The notes under the pieces are model-generated. The model saw only the letters and a list, made by a program, of their open reading frames with translations, made no database searches and had not been told where the DNA came from. A stretch of DNA of 64,000 nt from Lucifuga dentata (Eukaryota; Chordata; Actinopteri; Ophidiiformes; Bythitidae), in contig VXCM01002118.1 of NCBI GenBank assembly GCA_014773175.1, positions 62,001 through 126,000 on the forward strand, in the 5' to 3' direction. How positions within the stretch are numbered: the stretch's first letter is position 1; each line of letters begins with the position of its first letter. Made by a program: the position numbers and the translations under genes. Below are positions 1 to 11,284 of the stretch, one piece after another.

Positions 1-658
1 TTGCATATAAAAAGAATTTTCCCTCAGTACTCAGATTAAATTCAGGTTGTTGTGAATTGTTGGTAAATATTCTTTAATCTCTTAATATTTTACAGTTATT
101 TACATTCTGATCACTTTGATTTATATGTTCATATTAGTAATTTAGATGTAAATGTTGTTAATATTGTGCAAATTGCCTTCGTTCCTAAAATGTGCTTTTT
201 CCTGAAATGTACACAACTAAATATTGCAGTTTGTGAGAGATTGTAATTAGTATTATGAGGTTTTTAATTCTGAATGGCTCAAAACTAAAGTTACCTCGAT
301 GATTAAAAAAGTAGCAAGGATTGTATATTTTAAAAAAAAACAAACATTATCATTAAAATGATGGATATCTTATTCTGGAATGAAACACCAAAACCCAAAC
401 ACCCAAAATGTACCATTCTAGATTTATTTAATCTTAAATATGTCATATCTCTAAATGTATTTGAAAACTGATCAATATTCATCACTGATTGACTGAGGAT
501 CAATCATGTTTATCAGTAAGTAGTAAATGTTTCACCTTGCATAGACATTAGTTGCAATACTGTATATAAAAATTATCAAATTACATCTTATTGGCACTCT
601 ACTTATTGAGTTTGAGTTTCTTGTGTTTGCAGAAATCCAGATTAAATTCATATCTAAT
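1..658. other. AT-rich non-coding DNA, nothing recognised
   Basis: No coding exon, RNA gene or recognisable repeat was found on either strand. The stretch ends at the left target-site duplication of the retrotransposon at 673-1175. Confidence 0.5.
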
Positions 659-672
659 AATGATTCATGTGT
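659..672. repeat. Target-site duplication, left copy
   Basis: AATGATTCATGTGT is repeated exactly at 1176-1189, on the other side of the LINE fragment. Confidence 0.7.
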
Positions 673-1175
673 GTCTAATGCAGCCTCAAGGGGGCACAAG
701 CCAGTGTCCACCTTGTGCCGGTCCCAAGCCCGAATAAATGCAGAGGGTTGTGTCAGGAAGGGCATCCGACGTAAAATCTATGCCAAAGCAAAGATGCGAA
801 TCATTCCTATGACTTCCATACCGGATCGGTCGAGGCCCGGGTTAACAACAACCGCCATCGGTACTGTTGACCTACAGGGTGCTGGTGGAAATTGGGCTAC
901 TGTTGGTCGAAGAAGGAGAGGAGGAAGGCGTGTCCGTAGGCAGAGAGAAAAGAGGAAAGGCAAGAGTCTAGGGATGANATATCGGTAGAAGGATGCTGAG
1001 GTTGGAACTGCCAGGCAGGAGGCCTAGAGGAAGACCAAAGAGGAGATTTATGGATGTAGTGAAAGAGGACATGAAGTTAGTTGGTGTGAGAGAAGAGGAG
1101 GCAGAGGATAGGGTTAGATGGAGGCAGATGATTCGCTGTGGTGACCCCTGAAGGGAAAGCCGAAAGGAAAAGAAG
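673..1175 (+). mobile_element. Truncated non-LTR retrotransposon (LINE 3' end)
   Basis: From about 985 one frame reads as the C-terminal tail of a reverse transcriptase ORF, with RPRGRPKRRFMDVVKEDM followed by VRWRQMIRCGDP and a stop near 1150. The insertion ends in a short GAA tail (AAAAGAAGAA). The flanks carry a direct repeat, AATGATTCATGTGT, at 659-672 and 1176-1189, which fits a target-site duplication from target-primed reverse transcription. The left part (about 676-975) is GC-rich and does not look like the RT domain. It may be a 5' UTR joined to the 3' end by internal deletion, but an ambiguous base at 977 sits at the junction and could hide missing sequence. I recognise the tail as a common teleost LINE end; the clade (RTE-like or other) is not certain. 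Confidence 0.75.
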
Positions 1176-1189
1176 AATGATTCATGTGT
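1176..1189. repeat. Target-site duplication, right copy
   Basis: Exact copy of 659-672, directly after the LINE GAA tail. Confidence 0.7.
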
Positions 1190-1738
1190 CTCTGCAGCAG
1201 CTTTGAGGTTTTTATGGTCTAAACTGTATAAAATATGAATTTTTTTTTCTATGAATTTCAGGCTTTTAGAAACTACTGATCTGGCTGATCAGAGCATGTA
1301 GGTTTTATGTAGGTTTTGAGATAAGAGGCTGTTGAAGTGTCTGCATTTTCAGATATATTAAAAAGTGTTCCATTATTTTATGAGCATTTATTAAGTTCTT
1401 TCAAGTCTCAAATGAGTTTTTAAGAATATTAATGAGGTTGATGATGGCGGCTCAAACGCTGCATGACCACAAGCTGCATCTTAAGATAAATCTTCAGATG
1501 TTTGATGGAACCAAATGTTATGGGGTGTATTTTATTTTATCTGCTGTTGACCTGGTGTTTCCCCAAAATAATCAAAATAATCACCAGCAGACCCCCCCTC
1601 CTCCCCCTCCTGCCCCCATGCGGGGTGTAGTTAGAACCCACTTTCCACAAACCAAACCTTCAGGCGTGGAAACCCCACATAAGAGGAAAAAACCGGGCAT
1701 TTCCCTGCCAAAACATGCTGCCACGGGGTTAATTTGGC

Positions 1739-1773
<35 letters not shown>

Positions 1774-2664
1774 ACACATGCAGTTCTGACCGGTTAATTT
1801 GGTCATACCGCCGTTAATGGCATCCCAAGAGTGGCTCCACCATCACGCCGGTGATTCCCAACGTTCCAACTGGAGGGAATCAGAGCTGGAAATAGCTGCC
1901 ATTTTAGAGGGCAAAGGTCGGGATCACCAAATTACCAGGAAAATATGACTTTATTGTTTATACACGTGCAGGAATGTGTGTGGGTGAGCTGGCACATGTA
2001 TCCATATGTGTGTGTGCGCGCGTGGATGCTCGCTCAGGATCCGTGAAGGTCGTGCGTGAATATAACCTGACGATGATGCTGGCAGTTTACAGTCATCTAT
2101 CTGTTTTGTACACACACGACAAGCATGTAAGAATGCTTTCATTGGTGTGTGTGTGTGCTGTACATGCATGTCAGTGTGAGAAAAACGTGCGCACGTGTGT
2201 CAGCAAGTAGCAGTTAAAGCGCACGGATTGAAAAAATAAAGAGGGTATTGTTTTTATTCATATTAGCAGCTACTCAGATGAGTGACAGACGTGCAGGATG
2301 GGAAATCACCTCGGGGAGAGAGAGAGAGAGAGATGGGGGGAATGCCTCAATGGAATGAAAGCTCACTAATCACAACTTCCTTCTTTTTTTTGCTGAGAAC
2401 CCCCCCCCAAAAAAAAAAAACCTTTATAAAATTCTTAATGAAAACCATTTAATTTGTAATTTCAATTATTTTGATTCTCTGCCCAAATTTCCAGAGGCAA
2501 GGCATCTTGAGTGCCAGCAGGGAGCGCTTCAAGTACTCCGGTGGTACATGTACCACAATTTGAGAACCACTGCAGTAAATCACTTAATACAATACAGTGT
2601 CACAGCTGGAGGTCAAATCCAGCCATCCAGGAATTATTTCCCCTTAAAATGTTTCATTTCTCAA
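1190..2664. other. Non-coding DNA with CA/GT microsatellites
   Basis: Holds a (CA)n tract at 1741-1770, GT-rich stretches at 1975-2190, a GA tract near 2318-2334 and a piece resembling a hAT-type end (TTTGAGAACCACTGCAG near 2558). No exon was recognised. A 5' non-coding exon of gpha2 could lie here but is not visible. Confidence 0.45.
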
Positions 2665-3118
2665 AAATGGAATCAAGGGACCATACCACCTATATTTTGT
2701 ATGTTTGAGCCTAATATATTCAATTTTCATACATGTTATGTTACTGACAATCATTTCCCAAAGGATAAACCCATATTTTAGCTTTCCTGATATACCTTAA
2801 AAATCGATGTTTCTCCCGTTAATAGTTACGCAGCCTTATGAAGTCATGGTCATTTAAATTTTTCGATAAACGCAGTTCTTCTTTTGGGACTATATAACTG
2901 AAATTAATGGCGGTCTGGAAGGTAGGAAAACATTTTTTTTAACTCACCATTCCAGTAGTATGCTTTGGGAAATGATTGTCAGTAACTTTACATGTATGAA
3001 AANTTTTAACTCACCATTCCAGTAGTATGCTTTGGGAAATGATTGTCAGTAACTTTACATGTATGAAAAGTGAATATATTAGGCTCAAACATGCAAAATG
3101 GGTGGTATGATCCTTTAA
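2665..3118 (-). mobile_element. TIR element of the AAAGGACCATACC family
   Basis: Member of a dispersed family with terminal inverted repeats of about 88 bp. The consensus left end begins TTAAAGGACCATACC and the right end finishes GGTATGGTCCTTTAA. Here the interior order is reversed relative to the copy at 10680. The interior is shortened, and the right part is split by the N at 3003, which has an identical 65-bp stretch on each side. The element ends about 47 bp before the gpha2 exon. Confidence 0.75.
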
Positions 3119-3177
3119 ATTTGGGATTGAGAATTTAATCTGTTCATTTTGTTTGGGCCTTGCAGGCTGCCATCCAA

Positions 3178-3858
3178 ATGTCGCTGTGCATGACCTCTCA
3201 CCTCTGCCTCCTGGTCCTACCAGTTATGTCACTGCTGCTGCTCCTCTCTCCTATTGGTTGGAGCCACGATGGCCTCACCCCAGGGTGCCACCTATACCGT
3301 AATACACATTTTAACATTTATCATTCCCAGAAACTCATATTCCAACCTTCCATCATCATGATTATGTTCTCAAGTTTTAACTATTTATACCAAGGCATCA
3401 CAATGACATACACACACACACACACCTTCCTCTCCCCTTTCTCCAGCCTTCAACGTGACCATACGCAGTGACCGGCGTGGGACGTGTAAAGGCACCCATC
3501 TGGTCTACGCCTGTGTGGGCTACTGCGAGTCCAGCGCCTTCCCATCCAGATATTCCGTCCTCGTGGCCTCCAACTTCACCCACAATATCACTTCTGCCTC
3601 CAGATGCTGCACCATCAGCAAGGACGCCAAGGTGAGGGGAGGGAATTCTGGCTGCCAGATAGAGACATGGAGGTTAATAAGTGAGTTTTTTTTTTTTGTT
3701 TTTTTTTTTGGTTTATTCTAGTCACTCATGTCTGCTGGCTTGCCTTCCCTCAGGTCAAAGTTCGCCTGGACTGCCCTCGGGGTCATCACCACGATGAAAT
3801 CGAGATCCTGACGGCGAGGGCGTGTCGCTGCGACATGTGCCACAAGTCACGTTACTGA
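3178..3858 (+). CDS. gpha2: Glycoprotein hormone alpha 2 (thyrostimulin alpha subunit)
   Basis: Three coding exons: 3178-3298, 3447-3631 and 3754-3858, joining in frame to 136 codons plus stop (human GPHA2 is about 129 aa). The ATG at 3178 was chosen because it opens a hydrophobic signal peptide (LLVLPVMSLLLLL) just before the mature chain. A splice acceptor at 3165 suggests a non-coding exon upstream. The mature chain has ten cysteines in the cystine-knot spacing of the alpha subunits, including GCH, ACVGYCESSAFPSRYSVL, RCC and ACRCDMC. It ends in SRY like its orthologues. N-glycosylation sequons are NVT, NFT and NIT. The product is a secreted subunit that pairs with GPHB5 to form thyrostimulin, a ligand of the TSH receptor. 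The beta partner is the next gene, convergent, with 2.1 kb between stop codons. Confidence 0.95.
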
Positions 3859-4932
3859 TGCAACAAGACACGTTCTGCATTCTGAACATGCAAACCAGAA
3901 TAAGGACCAAATTCCAGCAGAAAGTCAAACACAAAGGATGCACAGAAAGGAGAGATTTATTATCATAATATACCATTTACTACTTTTTATATCTGTCAAC
4001 CTGTTCTAAAAAAAAAAAAAAAAAAAAATACACATTAATTTAAATGATTGAAAATGAATTGGCCTATCACCACTTTACCAACAAAAACCGTTTCCTTGAT
4101 GAAAAGATGGAACGTTTCTGCAGCAACACAGTCAATCCCGATCAGAACGTTCAATTGTAGGAAAATCTGTTGATACAGGCAATTCAGACCTTTGTAGGTG
4201 CATAAAGTTGTGCAGGTGTGTGTGTGAGTGTGTGTGCTGAAGTGTGCTTGTGTGTGTGCAAAAGAGGCTTTTTTTTTTTTGAAAACTTGATTGATACATT
4301 TTTGTGTTAATGACTGTATAAAATATTCCATCAAGACTTCAGATTTCCTTATGATGCATTGAGGATCGACTGGTTGATCAGCTGACAATATTATTCATGT
4401 TATTGTCATATTAGTGACTTGAACTCTACATTATAATTTTACAGTTTAATCAATTTCAGAAAAAATCAATCTGAAAAACAGGCAGGTTTTAATCTTATTT
4501 GATGTTTCACAATAAATGAGTCAGAACCCTGCTGAGCAGAAACACAGACAATAAGCGCACCAATATGAATAATTTAAAGTCCTACATCACCAGTTATACA
4601 ACTGTAAGTTATGCTAAGCAACAAGTCATCTTCTTATTTCTTTGTTTTTAACGCAAAAATATCAAAATTGTCAACAGTCGGAATCAATATAAGTTGTAAG
4701 CATCAACACAAAGGTCATACCTGTATACAGAAAATATATAGAATTTAGTTTCATTCTTTGCAGTAACCACTACACACAGAAAAGGGACTAAAGAATGTAT
4801 AAAACTTTATTTATATTTATGAAATTAAAATTAAGTGTGTTTTGTAAATAATATCTATTGGTGACATCGAAGAATGTTGGAGTGGAAAGAGAAGAGAAAG
4901 AATGCACTGTATATGTGATTTATTTGTATTTC

Positions 4933-4938
4933 AATAAA
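4933..4938 (+). terminator. gpha2: Candidate gpha2 poly(A) signal
   Basis: AATAAA on the sense strand about 1.07 kb after the gpha2 stop. An alternative nearer signal is at 4511-4516. Choice between them is not resolved by sequence. Confidence 0.4.
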
Positions 4939-5848
4939 AACTTGATCTGCAAATGTAAAATGGTTCATGTGGATACTGATTTCTTTTTAAAGTAATAATA
5001 ATACTATAAAGAAGTACACAAGAAGTTATGTACTTTATAGTTTTGTAGTACCAGGACGTGATGTGAAATGTACAACAGCATGAAACAAACTGCATTTTGA
5101 CTTTAAATATAGAAAATCCACAAAGCGAAAGTTAAGCTTAATTTAATACTTTATGTGTTTATGCTTATTTAATGTCTTCCAGCTGGGAGAAGCTCCTTCA
5201 CTACCGTTGTGCAATGCATTATGGGACAACAACGTCAATCAACATGCTCAAAAATCAAACAAATTCTGCTTATTTTCTCTGCACACAGGCAGAATGAATA
5301 TTATGCTCTTTGTTATTATAATAGCTCTAATTTTATATTATATAAATGTGTATTGAACATTGTCAAAGGCGAAGTAGGTCCCTGAAAGCATCGTTTTTGA
5401 TAAGTCCTTTATTTCTGTAATGTATTTAATACCTGTACACACAGGAGGCCAGCTAGTACACGTTGCAGCAGCCCAATCAGAACAGAGCAGGCTTTAATTT
5501 TTTTTTTTTTGTGAGGGGGGCCTTAAAGGGACAGTAGCTAAAATGAATGTTTTCACTGAGTGTGCACAGTGGTGCTTCAGCCAGGGGAAGCAGAAGTGCA
5601 TCAATGTGCTTTTTGCACTGTCAAGCATTGGAATGGTTCTATAGATGCTAAATAAGAATAACAAAATGGAAATCTGTACATGATGTCTCCTTTAATGGGT
5701 GTCATTATGAAGTTGTTATTTATTGCTATTTTATAGTCAAATATGCTCCCGTCAATAGATGCAATATAGATTCTGATCTTAAACTAGAACACAGACTTAA
5801 AAGAAAGCACTAAACTCTTGGTCTGAAAGGGAACGTTTGATCTGTCCA

Positions 5849-5854
5849 TTTATT
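5849..5854 (-). terminator. gphb5: Candidate gphb5 poly(A) signal
   Basis: AATAAA on the minus strand, about 150 bp beyond the gphb5 stop at 6002-6004. Confidence 0.45.
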
Positions 5855-6001
5855 TCTCCTCTCTCACATACATACACACAACTATATGAACACATCATCT
5901 ATACAAATCAATTTTAGGTTATTTGACATCAAATTCCTGTATAAAATGTCTTTTAAAGGACTTTTACGAAGCTTAACATTTCTAACGTGTCGTTTCCCCA
6001 C

Positions 6002-6825
6002 TCAGAAAGTCTCACACTCGGTGTCCTGTGTGGAGCAGACGGCACAGTGGCAGTGCAGAGCCATGGGGTAGTGGTAGAGAGGGGAAACATCAGGCTGGCA
6101 GCCTGGCAGACGGGCGGTCATGTGGCGGGTATGACTGTACGTACAGACGCGGTGGTGTCGGTGGATGTAGGGAGGATCCGGCACGGGTTTCTGCAGGGTT
6201 CAGACACACACACGGGTGGAACACAGGTTACTTTTCTCTCAATTTAGAGCGTGACCCTCATTTACCTACAAAACCTAAAGTCAGTGAAAGCAGCACAGCC
6301 CCTAATATTCCTGCTTTACTTCCTCCTTGACTGAGAATCACCCGACTATCCTGATAGGTTTGTTGCACCTTTTAGAATGGGATTTTTTTGTTTAAGTGTA
6401 TGAACTATGGTGACTGAAAACACACGTGTGGGTGTGCAGTGTTTTTCTTGTTTTACTAACAAAAACATACAAATAAATTACATTAATGCCTCTTTAAACA
6501 TTTTTTTTAGCCATTATGGGGAAGTAAAACTCCAAAACAAACTAACATATACACAACTTGGACATACTCTCGCTGATATGCTATAATAACTCTCCAAAAA
6601 TTCATCTTTTCAATGTGCGATCATCACCTCCCAGGTGTGACAGCGCCCCCAGCAGGCCTCTGTGGTAATGCGCAGTCCCTTGCACCCAGGCTTTTGAGCC
6701 ACGAAGGAGAACTCTCGCACTGCACAGCCTCGGAAACCGTGAATTGTGGTTGTCACGGCAACACACATCACCGATGCTCCGGCAACCAGGAAAAGAAAAG
6801 ACAGAGGCAGAGGGTGGAGATGCAT
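6002..6825 (-). CDS. gphb5: Glycoprotein hormone beta 5 (thyrostimulin beta subunit)
   Basis: Two coding exons on the minus strand, 6825-6628 and 6190-6002, give 128 aa (human GPHB5 is about 130). Residues 1 to about 24 form a signal peptide. The mature chain carries the GPHB5 signature blocks FRGCAVREFSFVAQKPGCKG, LRITTEACWGRC and, in exon 2, PPYIHRHHRVCTY and a terminal TECETF. Ten cysteines fit the cystine-knot core. As in other GPHB5 proteins, the chain stops without the longer seat-belt tail of LH, FSH and TSH beta. The human sequon NET after VCTY is replaced by SHT, and I see no other N-x-S/T site in the mature chain. It pairs with GPHA2 (3.2-3.9 kb). The acceptor of exon 2 follows a short TG run. 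Confidence 0.95.
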
Positions 6826-9800
6826 TGTGGGTATACTAGGCAGAAAAAAACAGAAGGTATAAGATGAGAATAATTTGACAAAGAGATTATATTGACCCAG
6901 CTGCAAGTGAGCCTGGGTGTATAAAAATTTACTACAAAACACTAAATTAATTACATTAATTATGTCTTCTAATGTTTTAAAAATCAAGACAAACAAACAC
7001 ATTCACTTTGGATTCTAAACACTCAATTGATATTCAACCAGAATTTCACAAATGCTTATTGAAAGACTTTCAAGCTTAAACTATAACCTACTCACTACTC
7101 CACCTAGTGTCCATTACGGTTATTGCAGGCTACAGCAGCAATAACCAAGACACTGCTAAATATATTTCATTTTTAATTTTAATATCAGTCAGAACTTAAT
7201 GATATAATCTTAAAGCTTATGTCTGATAGAAGAGTTATCTTGCCTCTAGTTTAACTAAAAAGCTTCTATCATCTTATTAAAAGTCATTTTTCAGTCACTT
7301 TGTATGTATTAAGTTTGCATTTCTTACAGAAAAAGGTCTATTTAGTACCTGTCATGATATACAGATAGTGACAGAGTTTTAAGCTTCACAATAGTCTCAT
7401 CAGATAAACTAAAGTTTTATCTGAAAATGTACAACCTCGATTGTTTCATTAACACAGGAAACTTCTGGAAAACTACCTAGAATCTAATAACATCACTTTG
7501 TTCAAATGTGAGTAAAATAACATCAGATAAGCCATAAAACTGCACTAGTAATTAATAATAATAATAATAATAATACATTTTATTTATACGTGCCTAATTG
7601 TGCTGTAAAATACTCTGTCAGCAACATACATTCAGTTCTGTTTGGCTTAAATGATGAAACATATTTTTATTGTTGTATGCCTGACCTGCACTGATTTCTG
7701 GATGTAAATAAAAACACATCTCACCTTTTTTTGGCTGAGGATCTCACAGAGGTTTGAGCTGCTGGACTCCTGTGTGTCTCTGCCTGGACAACAGGCAGTG
7801 AATGGAACCAATCTGTCCTTGTTGTTGTTTTTAGAAGGCCATTAGGGCGGACGGACACTCTGACATCATAGCAATTATAATGAAATACCATTAGAGACCC
7901 CAAGCCAGAAATAATGGAGACTCCCTGGAAAATACAGACGCTTGTCTATGTTTGCTTAACCTCTGCCTGTATCTCTGAGTGTGTGTGTGGGTGCTCGTAG
8001 TTTTTTTTTTTTTTAATCCAACTTATGATCAACTTCATACAACTTTTTATAAGAGAACTCATTCATGTTTTCAGTCAGAGAGTAAATCAGCATTCAAACT
8101 ACATTTCTGTGACTTGAAAACTAATGAATTATTAATTTCACAGCAATGCTTTAGATTAATTTAGATATTTAGATTAATATTTTTAGACAGGTGAGATCAT
8201 GGCTTATTAGATTAATTTCGTCAGTTGCTATTGGATGTTTGCTTTAATATTTGGTACAATGAACCTGAATGACTTTGATGATCTCCTGATTTTTTTTTAA
8301 TCTAACATCACCAGTAGCTCAAAATCTACACTTATCTAACAGTTTGGCTCATGATTCCTCAAGCATCCAGTAATAATTAGAATTGGGAAATATTTTTATA
8401 AGATTACAACTAAGGCCTAAATAAAAAACAAACAAGGATGAGCGTGACAGTGTGTGACAAATGCTAATGCTAAAGCTAAACCCTGCAGACCAGTAGATAG
8501 CTGTTCGAGTCTGCTGATTACCATGGGTGGGACCTAGTCACATTAACTCTCAAGTCTTGGCAATAAAGTCACAAGTCGTCAGAAATCAAGTCCAAGTCAC
8601 GTTCTAAACTTTGAGAATCAAATCCTAATCAAGCCATAATGCATTCCATGTGAAATTTTTATGCTAGAGTAATATTTAATATAGTTAATTTAGGCAGATC
8701 ATGGATGCTTTTTAAAATTCGTGTTTATATTTTCCAGATAAACTTTCTAATTTGAGGAAAATACATATAAATATGACTGTAAAAATGCAATATTTTAGTG
8801 CATTTTCCACTTTTCAAATGAGGTGTAAGACATTTTCTCTGTAAGATTCTGCAACCCTTTCACTGTGAACGTTTTCCTAAGCAAAACCTAAATTATTTGG
8901 TATTATACCCAATTACAAACTGTTATTTCCAACTCCATCTGCTATCCTTTTTGATTGTATCCAGTTTCAAGACGGCAAATTTGTGTCTTGCCATGAGACT
9001 TGAGTTCACACGATTCCTTATTCATTACAAAGTCATACTGTTTTGGTTAAAGAGACAGATAGAAATAATCTACACGCCTGCAGAGGAAAGATCAAACTTA
9101 TGAGAACAAGTGAAACACGAATCCCGAAAGAAAAGAGGAAAATAGTGACACAAAAACAGCATGGACTCCCAGAGTGTTTTCTCAAAGTGAAGTTTCATTT
9201 TTAGCACATAGTTTTTTTCTCCATTCTACACCCCTCTGTAATGTTACGTACAGTAGTAAGCCTCTCTACATTCAAACCCCCCACCGCTGTGTTGGTCCCC
9301 AAAATATACATCTTCTTCTTCTGCATCATCTTAATCATCTTCTCTAAGATTTTTCTTCAACACAACAAACACAGACCATTGAGCAGACAGTGCAAATCTA
9401 GAAATTCAGTGAAATTGCTACGTAATGCGGTTGCAGGTTTAAGTAACATATTCTCAGTTCTTCAACGTTGCTCTGACTTATTGCCATTCTATCATTTCTA
9501 ACTCTGTGGTTTTCTTTCCTCTGTCTTTCTCCTCCCCTTTTCTTTTGAATCGGGTCACACACCCGCCTCTGATTTAAAGCATTGGTCACGTGATCATGGC
9601 CTCAAACAGGAAGTGTGACATTGGATGGAAGCAATGTTTGATGGCTGTCTGTGAGGTGATACCAGAGCTCTCTACAAACTCTCTTCTCTCTCTTCCTGTT
9701 CTGGAGAGTTCATGGACAAAAGAATTCTAGAAAGTAGAATTATTAATTTACTGTTAAAGGCTTCATTCATCCGAATTACAAAAAAACATGTTTTCCCACT

Positions 9801-10511
9801 TTAAAAAACTCAGCAGCGATTTGCTTTTCCAGAAAAAATGTCTGAATTAACGTTCAACCGAAGGCAAATAATAATAATAATAAAAAAAAAACTGCTCACA
9901 ATGACGTCTGTGGTCTAGGAAATTTCTGGAAAGGCAAGTTGCTGTTGAATTTGTTAATGTTCTGATCACCATAAATGAAACTGTATTCATCTATTGTGGT
10001 GGTGTCAGAAGTCTCGTCTCTCATCGGGGGGATAAAAAATAAATGGTTTTATTTTTCTGACGGATTTGGATGATCTTAGAGGGAGCTGGGGTTCCGTTTG
10101 CCCCACATCAGCTGACGACTGACAATAACAAACAAGAAGGTTTGTGTGTGCGCGGACTGAAACAAAATCAGAAAAAAGCCGACTGTGATGACTGCGAGGT
10201 CACTTTTTATCTTGTGTTGGCCTGAATCAAATCGCATTTGAAATCCAACCAAAAGGATATGTTTGTTTTTGATGGAGTGCAATATGAAACGCCCAAATCC
10301 ATTTTTTTTTTTTTTTTTTTTNTTTTTTTTTTTTTTTTTTTGCCTATATCTGATTTTTTGGCGGCATCTTTACATCCTCATTTTTTTTGTGTTTGATATG
10401 TAGTAGCTGTGTTTAGGCCTGAAACGACCCACGTGCACAAATGAGATTTAAGTTTTCAAGCTGGAGTTAAACACACTAGAGGCAGATAAGTTAATGGAGA
10501 GTGTGAGTGTG

Positions 10512-10550
<39 letters not shown>

Positions 10551-10679
10551 TCACAAATGAACGGATTCATGTAAAATTTCTAAAACGTAATTTATGGCTT
10601 CAATTTAACCATATCTGAAACCTTTAAAGTCCTCAAGTTTAGATTGTAGGATTTAAGACACTGATATCTGATTTTTGGT
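6826..10679. other. Region between gphb5 and the next element, no gene recognised
   Basis: AT-rich DNA upstream of gphb5. It has an (AAT)n run near 7553-7574 and, at about 8523-8640, a stretch rich in AAGTC and CAAGTC words resembling the longer repeat at 46755-47352. Any gphb5 promoter or non-coding first exon would lie just above 6825 but could not be identified. Confidence 0.4.
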
Positions 10680-11284
10680 TTTAAAGGACCATAACACCCA
10701 TTTTGCATGTTTGAGCCTAATATATTCAATTTTCACACACGTAACATTACTGACAATTATTTCCCAAAGCATACTACTGGAATGGTGAATTAAAAATGTT
10801 TTTCCTACCTTCCAGACCACCACTGGTTTCAATTCATTCTGGTATTAAAATCAACTTGTAGATACTTGTAGATACTTGAAACATTCTTGGGATAGGTAAT
10901 CCATCATCACCAACAAAACGTGTATTAAGTTTTTTTTTTTTTAGAAGTTACGTAATTTTAGTGTTTAAGCACAATAAAACGTGTGGAGTGAATGTATGTC
11001 TCCACCAGGGAATATAGTCCCAAAAGAAGACCTGCATTTATGGAAACATTTAAATGGCCATGACTTCATAAGGCTGCGTAGCTATTAGCAGGCAAATCAT
11101 CGATTTTTTAATGTGGGTGTATCGCTTGAACATTTGATTTGGATTTTGAAAGATTAACAGATTTTGCAAAACATCAGGAAAGCTGAAATATAGTTTTATC
11201 CTTTGGGAAATAATTGTCAGTAACATGTATGAAAATTGAATATATTAGGCTCAAACATGCAAAATGACGGTACGGTCCTTTAAA
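10680..11284 (+). mobile_element. TIR element of the AAAGGACCATACC family, near full length
   Basis: About 605 bp with inverted ends (TTTTAAAGGACCATAAC on the left, GGTACGGTCCTTTAAA on the right). The arms match for about 88 bp, as far as CATTTCCCAAAG. There is no coding capacity, so it must be non-autonomous. Confidence 0.8.

Larger units (their letters stand above)
3859..6001. other. Convergent 3' region between gpha2 and gphb5
   Basis: The 3' UTRs of both hormone genes lie here. Candidate gpha2 poly(A) signals (AATAAA) are at 4511-4516 and 4933-4938. A candidate gphb5 signal on the minus strand is at 5849-5854. No other gene is seen. Around 5523-5697 a segment begins TTAAAGGGACAGT and ends CTCCTTTAA, possibly another small inverted-repeat element. 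Confidence 0.5.

Noticed and set aside
1432..1797. 121-codon frame ending in His/Thr repeats
   Set aside because: Runs into a CA microsatellite and has no domain or splice evidence.
2937..3069. Apparent 65-bp tandem repeat
   Set aside because: Exact copies around a single N, like four other places in the window; treated as an assembly artefact.
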